The translations under genes and the position numbers were made by a program. A stretch of DNA of 64,000 nucleotides from MED-G105 sp039814575 (lineage in GTDB: Bacteria > Pseudomonadota > Alphaproteobacteria > Caulobacterales > Parvularculaceae), in NCBI GenBank assembly GCA_039814575.1, contig JBCCAY010000009.1, forward strand, positions 1 to 64,000, read 5' to 3'. Below the pieces are notes generated by a model, which saw nothing but the letters and a program-made list of their open reading frames with translations, was not told the origin of the DNA and searched no databases. This document shows, one piece after another, positions 55,129 through 62,227 of the stretch; positions within the stretch are counted from its first letter, which is position 1, and each line of letters opens with the position of its first letter.

Positions 55129-55984
55129 CAGCGCCATTCTCCCGCCGCCCCGCCACATCATCGAAGAGGCAGTCGCGCGCGCCTTACAAGAAGACCTCGG
55201 CCTCGCCGGCGACGTCACGACGGCGGCTTGCATCCCGGAAAATGCGCGCTCTAAGGCGGCGATCGTCGCGCGCCGCCCCGGCGTCATCGCCGGCCTTGCC
55301 CTGGCGCAAGCCGCTTTCCGGCAAACCGATCCGACAATTCAGTTTGAGCCGGCACGCCAAGACGGTGCGCGCGTTAAGTCCGGCGAAGCGCTCGCAGTGA
55401 TAGAGGGACCGTCGCGCGGCGTTCTCACCGGCGAACGCGTCGCCTTAAATTTTCTAGGCCGCCTCTCCGGCGTCGCCACCGCCACCGCTCAGCTCGTAGA
55501 CGCCGTCGCCCATACGACTGCAAAAATCGCCTGCACCCGTAAGACAACGCCCGGATTGCGCGCGCTGGAGAAATACGCCGTGCGCTGCGGCGGCGGCGTT
55601 AATCATCGCTTCGGCCTTTTTGACGCGGTGATGATTAAGGACAACCACATCGCTGCAGCGGGCGGCATCGTCGCGGCCGCAAAGACAGCCCGCGACGCCA
55701 TTCCCCATACGATGCGTATCGAGATTGAAGTCGACCGCCTCGATCAATTGGAAGAAGCGCTTAGCGCCGGTGCGGACATTATTCTGTTAGACAACATGGC
55801 GCCGCCAGACCTAACGCGCGCCGTCGACATCGCCGCCGGACGCGCCGTTCTCGAGGCGTCGGGCAATGTCACCTTGGAAACGGTCGCCGCCATCGCAGAA
55901 ACCGGCATTGATGTTATTTCATCGGGCGCGATCACCCATTCGGCGCCCTGTTTGGACCTCGGCCTCGATTTTCTCTCAGAATAA
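55118..55984 (+). CDS. nadC: Nicotinate-nucleotide pyrophosphorylase (carboxylating)
   Basis: 288 residues. Type II phosphoribosyltransferase fold with ALQEDLGLAGDVTT, GPSRGVLTGERVALNFLGRLSG, CTRKTTPGLRALEKYAVRCGG and HRFGLFDAVMIKDNHIAAAGG, including the PRPP and quinolinate-binding Arg/Lys/His residues. It turns quinolinate and PRPP into nicotinate mononucleotide and CO2. Last gene of nadABC, starting inside the end of nadB. Confidence 0.97.
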   Translation: MTTDSAILPPPRHIIEEAVARALQEDLGLAGDVTTAACIPENARSKAAIVARRPGVIAGLALAQAAFRQTDPTIQFEPARQDGARVKSGEALAVIEGPSRGVLTGERVALNFLGRLSGVATATAQLVDAVAHTTAKIACTRKTTPGLRALEKYAVRCGGGVNHRFGLFDAVMIKDNHIAAAGGIVAAAKTARDAIPHTMRIEIEVDRLDQLEEALSAGADIILLDNMAPPDLTRAVDIAAGRAVLEASGNVTLETVAAIAETGIDVISSGAITHSAPCLDLGLDFLSE

Positions 55985-56016
55985 AAAAGGCGGTCCGCCT
56001 TGAGGCAAACCGCCTT
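55983..56016 (-). terminator. Terminator of the 211-residue VPxP-signal gene
   Basis: Stem AAGGCGGT/ACCGCCTT with a 14-base loop; read on the minus strand the hairpin is followed by a T-run (the A-run at 55983-55988). It ends the gene at 56054-56689 and may also help at the end of nadC. Confidence 0.75.
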
Positions 56017-56053
56017 CAATCAATGTTTAAAGTTCTGGGCAAAGCCCGCTGCG

Positions 56054-56689
56054 TTACGCGTTCGCTTTACGGCGTCGCGCGGCCGTCAGACCCGCAGCAC
56101 CGGCTGCGAAGAGCCAAATCGCGCCAGGGATTGGCGTCGGGATCGGCGCGGTCGCGGCAAGTGCGAACTGCTCGCCTTCAAGACTGAGCGGGGTGCCGAA
56201 AACAGCATTGAGGGCGCCGGCGAGCGTGCCAGTGATGAGAAGCGCAAGCGACGGATTATCAAGATCCGTCAACTCCATCACGCTAACCGAGCTAGCGTCG
56301 AACGAAAACAGCGGCGCATCGTCAGCGAAAGGATTGTTGTTGACTTCAACGTCGCCGAAAACCAATTGCTGGACGGTGTCGATGATAAAATTGCCAGCAA
56401 ACACGGTATCGCTTCCATCCGTCAAAAAGACGCCAGAGCCTTCGTGCTCAATCGTTCCGGCGATGCCGTCGAGCGCGCCGCCCGTCACAGGAAATCCGAA
56501 GCCATTACTTTCGGCGGTAGCGGAGCCTTGAAGCGACGGCGTTAACCCTGCGCTTGCAAGATCAAACGTCACTTGAATGCGGGTCTCGCCGCCGACAAGG
56601 GCGACCGGGTTCGCCTTAGCAGCTGAAAACCCTAAAGAAATCAAGATAGCGCAGGCGGCTAATACAGCACGCATAAACTCTCCCTCCAA
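56054..56689 (-). CDS. Exported protein with PEP/VPLPA-like C-terminal sorting signal
   Basis: 211 residues with a signal peptide (~25 residues, FSAAKANP). The mature part is a beta-rich, Asp/Asn/Val-rich domain of unknown type. The C-terminus TPIPGAIWLFAAGAAGLTAARRRKANA has the order motif (PIPGA), membrane helix, Arg-rich tail of exosortase substrates. GGAGGGAGAG precedes the ATG. It is the third such protein of the window; no exosortase gene is present here. Confidence 0.82.
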   Translation of the reverse strand: MEGEFMRAVLAACAILISLGFSAAKANPVALVGGETRIQVTFDLASAGLTPSLQGSATAESNGFGFPVTGGALDGIAGTIEHEGSGVFLTDGSDTVFAGNFIIDTVQQLVFGDVEVNNNPFADDAPLFSFDASSVSVMELTDLDNPSLALLITGTLAGALNAVFGTPLSLEGEQFALAATAPIPTPIPGAIWLFAAGAAGLTAARRRKANA

Positions 56690-56913
56690 ATGGATGCGCG
56701 GAACACAAGACGTTAACCTTACGAACGCCTGAGAAAGGGCAGATCACCCTTCGCGTTAACCATAACAACGGGCGATACTAATGCGCGAGATATGCTTGCA
56801 CTCACAACCGCGTGAGGCATTCAGACCTCAGTAAACACAACGCGTTGACTTTCAACGCGCAGGTTTAATTGTTCGCAAGGTTCGAATTTTGAGAGGGGCC
56901 GCCTTGACGGCAG

Positions 56914-57687
56914 TTACATTGTAACGGGCGCGGCGGGTTGGGATCGGCGCGTCCTGAAGCGATAGAATTTGTGCTTCCCGATAACAGCCGTCGGCGTCAT
57001 CTTCGCCGCCCATTTCGGTGAAACGTAATTCGCGTGATAGTGCGTCGCTTCACGGCTCACCGGCAACCGCATGCCGGACAAGACAGCAGCCGCAAGCAGT
57101 TCGCTTTGACGCCATAACCGCGTATTCAAACGCGCGTCCATTGAGCCGTCACAGGTGAACGAGAATTGGCAACCGGTTCGCCGATGGCTGCCTTGGAACA
57201 CAACCCCGCAAATCGTCGACGGATAGGCGCGGCTCGCGACGCGGTTCAGCACAACGTCAGCGACCGCGAGTTGACCGATCCGGCTTTCGCTGCGCGCTTC
57301 GTAATAGATCGCTTGGGCGAGGCATTTGCTCTCGGCCGCTTTCGCTTTCGTCGCAGGCACCATACCGGTGTCGAGGGCGAGAAGATCGCTAATCGTGTCA
57401 TCCCCGGACATTACGTCGCTGAGCGTCGTCGCCGGCTTCAGACTTGGCGCGAATGTCGCCGCGCGTAGATTGGCCGTCTCCGCCGCCAGATGATCAGCGA
57501 GCGCCGCGACGATCTCCGCCTCATTGGCGAGCGCCTTTTCTGCAGCGCGCATGGCCGCCATCTGTTTGGTCGAGGCGGCGGCGCCGAATGCGGACATAAG
57601 AAGACACACCGCAAAGCCCGTCGCCGCCAGCAAGCTGCGGGACGTCCAATTGACCTCAGGGATATGGCGATACGCCGCGCCGTTCAT
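56914..57687 (-). CDS. SleB-type cell-wall hydrolase
   Basis: 257 residues from the ATG at 57687 (AGAGAAG upstream); a longer reading is unlikely. A membrane anchor or signal (ATGFAVCLLMSAFGAAAS) precedes a helical linker (~45-115) and a hydrolase_2/SleB domain: CLAQAIYYEARSE with the catalytic Glu, GQLAVADVVLNRV, YPSTICGVVFQ, GCQFSFTCDG and a Tyr/His-rich end (THYHANYVSPKW). SleB-type enzymes cleave cortex or peptidoglycan as lytic transglycosylases; outside spore formers they serve wall remodelling. Confidence 0.92.
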   Translation of the reverse strand: MNGAAYRHIPEVNWTSRSLLAATGFAVCLLMSAFGAAASTKQMAAMRAAEKALANEAEIVAALADHLAAETANLRAATFAPSLKPATTLSDVMSGDDTISDLLALDTGMVPATKAKAAESKCLAQAIYYEARSESRIGQLAVADVVLNRVASRAYPSTICGVVFQGSHRRTGCQFSFTCDGSMDARLNTRLWRQSELLAAAVLSGMRLPVSREATHYHANYVSPKWAAKMTPTAVIGKHKFYRFRTRRSQPAAPVTM

Positions 57688-57984
57688 GGTCTTCTCTAAA
57701 GTCCTCGGTTCTTCGCTCGCTCGGCTGCTCGCCGAACAAAACAACCACCTGCTAAATCGTTGCTGACGAGAAATCGTTCAAGATCACCCTTCGCCCGCAA
57801 TAGCCCGCACGCGGTCCCCTAACGCACCTTGCTCGCCCAAAAACACCGGGCCATGGGGGATCGAACGCCCTCCGGCTATGGCAAACGCGCCGGATAAAAA
57901 TTTTGTTAACATCTCGCTGGCCGCTAACGGCCAGAGGAAGAATTCGCCCTCGAAACCATCGCGAAAAGCGAAACGCCGCTAAAG

Positions 57985-60678
57985 CTAAGCGCGGGTTTTC
58001 GCCGCTAAAGCAGCCTGCGCCGCAGCAAGCCGCGCGATCGGCGTGCGATACGGCGAACAGGAGACATATTCAAGGCCGATTTCTTCGACGATGGCGATGG
58101 ACGAGGGATCGCCGCCATGCTCGCCGCAAATGCCGAGCTTGATATCGGGCCGGGCTTTGCGTCCCTTCTCGGCCGCTAATTCGACGAGCGCGGCGACGCC
58201 GTCGCGGTCGAGCGTGACGAAAGGATCGTTCTCCAAGACTTTTGCGCGCAGATAGTCCGGCAAGAAGGCCGCCGAATCGTCCCGCGACAGGCCGAATGTC
58301 GTTTGCGTCAGATCATTGGTGCCGAAGGAGAAGAATTCCGCCTCCTCGGCGATGGCGTCAGCGATGAGCGCCGCCCGCGGCAGCTCAATCATCGTGCCGA
58401 CGAGATAGGATAGGCTAACGCCTTTCTCAGCGAGCACCGCTTTCGCGACCGCGTCGATGCGCTCTTTCAGAAACGCCAATTCCTGCTTCACGGCGACGAG
58501 CGGCACCATGATTTCGGGGATGACCTCCTCGCCGGTCTCAGCCTTCACCGCAACCGCCGCTTCGATAATGGCGCGGGCCTGCATCTCGTAAATTTCCGGA
58601 TAGGAAACGCCGAGACGACAGCCGCGATGGCCGAGCATTGGGTTGAATTCTTTCAGCTTGTCAGCGCGCTCTTTTAAGGCCGAGGCGTCCAAGCCGCTCG
58701 CCGCCGCGACTTCAGCAATCTCAGCGTCGGTATGCGGAAGAAACTCATGCAAAGGCGGGTCTAGAAGCCGCACGGTCACCGGCAAGCCGCTCATCACTTT
58801 GAAAAGCTCGACAAAGTCCGAGCGCTGCATCGGCAAAAGTTTCGCAAGCGCCGCTTCGCGGCCGGCTTTGTCTTCGGCAAGGATCATTTCGCGCACGGCG
58901 ATGATGCGGTCGGCGTCGAAGAACATATGCTCGGTGCGGCAAAGGCCGATGCCTTCCGCGCCGAAGCCGCGCGCCGTTTCAGCGTCGCGCGGGGTTTCAG
59001 CGTTGGCGCGCACCCGCATCCGCCGGTGTTTATCCGCCCACCCCATAAGTTCGCCGAAGTCGCCGGCGAGTTCCGGTTCAATCTTGTCGACGTCGCCGAC
59101 ATAGACTTTCCCCTCGGCGCCGTCGACGGTGATGACCTCACCGCGTTTCACGACGCGGCCAGCGACTTCTAACTGATCGGCGGCGGTGTTAATGCGTAAA
59201 TCACCAGCGCCGCAAACGCACGGACGGCCCATACCGCGCGCCACAACCGCCGCGTGGCTTGTCATGCCGCCGCGCGCGGTGACGATGGCGGCGGCGGCGT
59301 ACATGCCGTGAATATCTTCCGGGCTCGTCTCAACGCGGACAAGAATGACGCTGCGCCCTTCTTGGGCGAGACGCTCCGCCTCGTCGGCGTTAAAAACGAC
59401 CTCGCCCGAGGCCGCGCCCGGTGAAGCCGGCAACCCCGATAAAAGCAAGTCACGCGGCGCATCGGGATCGAGGCTCGGGTGCAGCAATTGGTCGAGCGAA
59501 TGAGGGTCGACCCGCATCACCGCTTCTTCTTCGGTGATTAGGCCTTCCCGACACAGATCGACGGCGATTTTTAAAGCCGCCGGCGCGGTGCGTTTGCCGT
59601 TGCGCGTCTGCAGCATCCACAGAACGCCGTCTTGGACAGTGAACTCAATGTCTTGCATGTCGCGATAGTGGCGCTCGAGCTTTTCGAAAATATCCGACAG
59701 CTCGCCAAACGCGGCCGGCATCGCCTCTTCCATGGACGGCGCGGTCTCGCCCATGGATTCGCGGGCGCGCTTCGTCAGGGTTTGCGGCGTACGGATGCCC
59801 GCGACGACGTCCTCGCCTTGGGCGTTGATGAGAAACTCGCCATAGCGCGCGTTTTCGCCCGTCGACGGATCGCGCGTGAAGGCGACGCCGGTCGCCGAGG
59901 TTTCGCCCATATTGCCGAAGACCATCGCCTGGACGTTAACGGCGGTGCCCCAGCTTTCAGGAATATTGTGCAAACGGCGATAGACATTCGCCCGATCATT
60001 GCGCCACGAGCCGAAAACGGCGTCGATAGCGCCCCACAATTGGGCGTTCGGATCTTGCGGGAAGTCAGCATTGGTGGCGTCCCGCACAGCCGTTTTATAA
60101 GCGTCGACAACCGCCTTCCAATCATCCGCGCTTAAATCGGTATCCAGGAAGTAGTCACGTTCGTCTTTATACGTCTCAAGGATTTCTTCGAACATGTGGT
60201 GATCGAGACCGAGAACCACATTCGAATACATCTGAATGAAACGGCGATAGCTGTCATAGGCGAAGCGCGCGTCGCCAGCGAGCGTCGACAAGCCTTCGAC
60301 AGTAGCGTCGTTCAAGCCGAGATTAAGAACCGTGTCCATCATGCCCGGCATGGAGGCGCGCGCGCCGGAGCGCACCGAAACCAGCAAAGGCTGCTCAGCG
60401 TCGCCGAACGCGCGATCCACATGGGCGCCGACTTTGTTCAACGCCGCGTCCACGTCAGCGGCGAGGCCGTCAGGGAACTTTCGCCCATTGTCGTAATACG
60501 CCGTGCAGACCTCGGTGGTGATCGTAAAGCCTGGCGGGACCGGCAGCCCGAGATTGGACATTTCGGCGAGGTTCGCCCCCTTGCCGCCAAGGAGATTGCG
60601 CAAGCCCGCATCGCCCTCGGCCGTCTTCGCGCCGAAGCTGTAAACCCGTTTCGGAGCGGAAGTGTCAGTCGTCGTCAT
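57985..60678 (-). CDS. ppdK: Pyruvate, phosphate dikinase
   Basis: 897 residues from the ATG at 60678 (GGACGACGA before it); the longer frame adds 100 residues unlike the family. Domains: ATP-grasp nucleotide-binding part (NLLGGKGANLAEMSNLGLPVP near the start; SVRSGARASMPGMMDTVLNLG), the phospho-His swivelling domain with GGMTSHAAVVARGMG, and the C-terminal PEP-binding barrel (GFGAEGIGLCRTEHMF, LLDPPLHEFLP, SFGTNDLTQTTFGLSRDD, GICGEHGGD). It interconverts pyruvate + ATP + Pi and PEP + AMP + PPi. A 19-bp tandem duplication lies about 46 bases before the start. Confidence 0.97.
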   Translation of the reverse strand: MTTTDTSAPKRVYSFGAKTAEGDAGLRNLLGGKGANLAEMSNLGLPVPPGFTITTEVCTAYYDNGRKFPDGLAADVDAALNKVGAHVDRAFGDAEQPLLVSVRSGARASMPGMMDTVLNLGLNDATVEGLSTLAGDARFAYDSYRRFIQMYSNVVLGLDHHMFEEILETYKDERDYFLDTDLSADDWKAVVDAYKTAVRDATNADFPQDPNAQLWGAIDAVFGSWRNDRANVYRRLHNIPESWGTAVNVQAMVFGNMGETSATGVAFTRDPSTGENARYGEFLINAQGEDVVAGIRTPQTLTKRARESMGETAPSMEEAMPAAFGELSDIFEKLERHYRDMQDIEFTVQDGVLWMLQTRNGKRTAPAALKIAVDLCREGLITEEEAVMRVDPHSLDQLLHPSLDPDAPRDLLLSGLPASPGAASGEVVFNADEAERLAQEGRSVILVRVETSPEDIHGMYAAAAIVTARGGMTSHAAVVARGMGRPCVCGAGDLRINTAADQLEVAGRVVKRGEVITVDGAEGKVYVGDVDKIEPELAGDFGELMGWADKHRRMRVRANAETPRDAETARGFGAEGIGLCRTEHMFFDADRIIAVREMILAEDKAGREAALAKLLPMQRSDFVELFKVMSGLPVTVRLLDPPLHEFLPHTDAEIAEVAAASGLDASALKERADKLKEFNPMLGHRGCRLGVSYPEIYEMQARAIIEAAVAVKAETGEEVIPEIMVPLVAVKQELAFLKERIDAVAKAVLAEKGVSLSYLVGTMIELPRAALIADAIAEEAEFFSFGTNDLTQTTFGLSRDDSAAFLPDYLRAKVLENDPFVTLDRDGVAALVELAAEKGRKARPDIKLGICGEHGGDPSSIAIVEEIGLEYVSCSPYRTPIARLAAAQAALAAKTRA

Positions 60679-60723
60679 TCGTCGTCCATGCCTTATCGTC
60701 GGGCCCCACAATCGGCCCCATCT

Positions 60724-60761
60724 TCCAACTTTGGTCTTTTCGTCCAACTTTGGTCTTTTCG
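60724..60761. repeat. Perfect 19-bp tandem duplication upstream of ppdK
   Basis: TCCAACTTTGGTCTTTTCG occurs twice head to tail (38 bases), followed by TCC. It starts 46 bases upstream of the ppdK ATG on the minus strand. Confidence 0.92.
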
Positions 60762-61233
60762 TCCTAGCCGTCCAATCATCATCACCGGAGCTATCCCGCA
60801 TCACCGATAGAAACAGGCGATGGGTCTCGCGCGCATCGTTCAACGACCAAGGCCGCCAAAGAACCTCGCTAACCATCGTTCCAGGCGGCGCTGTACCGGC
60901 CCGCCTCGCCCGACGGCGTTCACGCGGATCATTACTGCAAAAATTGCGCTTTGTATCGGTCGTTTTTCGACCGGTCATAGTCTTTGTTTAGGCCGCCGGA
61001 AACCCCTCATCGGCCGCAACATAGCGCTCCGCGACGCCAAGCCCCAGCTCGACGAAGGTCTGGACCGCCAACGCCCGATTATCAAGCCTTTAAGCGCGCC
61101 AAGACCTGCGCCAAGGTCATTTCTCAGCGCAAATTTTACGATCTGCGAAGGCGATCCATGGTAGAAACGGATATCTCCGACGGCGCGGAGCGCCACGCAC
61201 AACAACACGCCCAACAATTAAGGACCGTCACCC
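60762..61233. other. Gap between ppdK and the beta-helix lipoprotein gene
   Basis: No recognisable gene. Short open frames on both strands lack family resemblance. The stretch must contain the divergent promoters; the AAGGA before 61234 belongs to the lipoprotein gene. Confidence 0.45.
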
Positions 61234-62166
61234 ATGCGCGGACACAATAAGCCAGCCAAAAGTCTTCCTTCAGCAGCACGGCGCCCCGTAGCCGCCAGCG
61301 CGCTCATCGTCACCCTCGCCGCCTGCTCGGCCGGCGGCGTCTCGGCCAAGGACGGCGAATGGCTGGTGAAAGAGATATCGCGCGCCTCGCGCGGCGGCGT
61401 TGTGGAGATTCCCGCCGGCGACTATGACATAAAAGATCTCAAACTCTATAAAGACGTGACGCTCAGAGGGCCAGCGCCGGAAGACGGCGTCGCTGTACTT
61501 CGATCGGCGGAAACGACGGAAAAGGGCGTTCTCATTCCCCTCTCCGGCGTCTCTTTGCGCTTAGAGAACCTCACCTTCCGCAACACCAGTTCCTGGGATC
61601 GCAATGGCGCGGGCGTGCGCCATGAAGGCCGTGATCTCACCATCGTCAATTGCGTCTTTGACAGCAATGAAGACGGCATTTTGTCGACCGGCGACGCTAA
61701 CGGCGTCATCACAATCACCGGCACCACATTTATGGACAATGGCTTTGGCGACGGACAATCCCACGGGATCTATGTCTTGCGCGCCGCGCGCCTCGACATC
61801 CAAGACAGCAAGTTCATCGGCACGCGGATCGGGCACCATGTCAAAAGCCTCGCCGACGAAACCATCATTCGCGGCTCGCTGATGGACGACGCCTATGGCC
61901 GGACGAGCTACTCCGTCGATGCGTCCAAAGGCGGCGCGGTGACGATCGTCAACAATAAGATCATCCAGTCCGCCGACAGCGATAACTGGTCAATCGTCAA
62001 TTACGACCTCACCCGCGGCGGCGACGCCTTGAGCCTGACGATCGAAGGCAATGAGATCATCAATCATTACAATGGCGGCCAGCTTCTGCGGAACGACACC
62101 AAGCTTGATCCCGTTATTCGGGACAACAAAATCACCAACACGGCCCGCAAACCGCTGAAGATGTAG
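61234..62166 (+). CDS. Right-handed parallel beta-helix lipoprotein
   Basis: 310 residues. An N-terminal hydrophobic segment with lipobox-like LAACS (Cys31) suggests a lipoprotein. The mature part has the periodic pattern of a right-handed parallel beta-helix (pectate-lyase fold): VVEIPAGDYDIKDLKLYKDV, LRLENLTFRN, LTIVNCVFDSNEDGI, ITITGTTFMDNGFGD, LDIQDSKFIGTRIGHHVKS. About seven to eight turns. It may bind or cleave polysaccharide at the cell surface; no catalytic pattern was recognised. AAGGACC precedes the ATG. Divergent from ppdK. Confidence 0.82.
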   Translation: MRGHNKPAKSLPSAARRPVAASALIVTLAACSAGGVSAKDGEWLVKEISRASRGGVVEIPAGDYDIKDLKLYKDVTLRGPAPEDGVAVLRSAETTEKGVLIPLSGVSLRLENLTFRNTSSWDRNGAGVRHEGRDLTIVNCVFDSNEDGILSTGDANGVITITGTTFMDNGFGDGQSHGIYVLRAARLDIQDSKFIGTRIGHHVKSLADETIIRGSLMDDAYGRTSYSVDASKGGAVTIVNNKIIQSADSDNWSIVNYDLTRGGDALSLTIEGNEIINHYNGGQLLRNDTKLDPVIRDNKITNTARKPLKM

Positions 62167-62168
62167 TC

Positions 62169-62203
62169 AAAAAAATGGGGCGCGCCGATACCAGCGCGCC
62201 CCA
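62169..62203 (-). terminator. Terminator of the TonB-dependent receptor gene
   Basis: Ten-base stem TGGGGCGCGC/GCGCGCCCCA with an eight-base loop; on the minus strand it is followed by seven T residues. It lies 25 bases after the receptor's stop codon, and the convergent lipoprotein gene ends just beyond. Confidence 0.9.
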
Positions 62204-62227
62204 CTCGAGCTCGTCTTTCCTGGCGAC

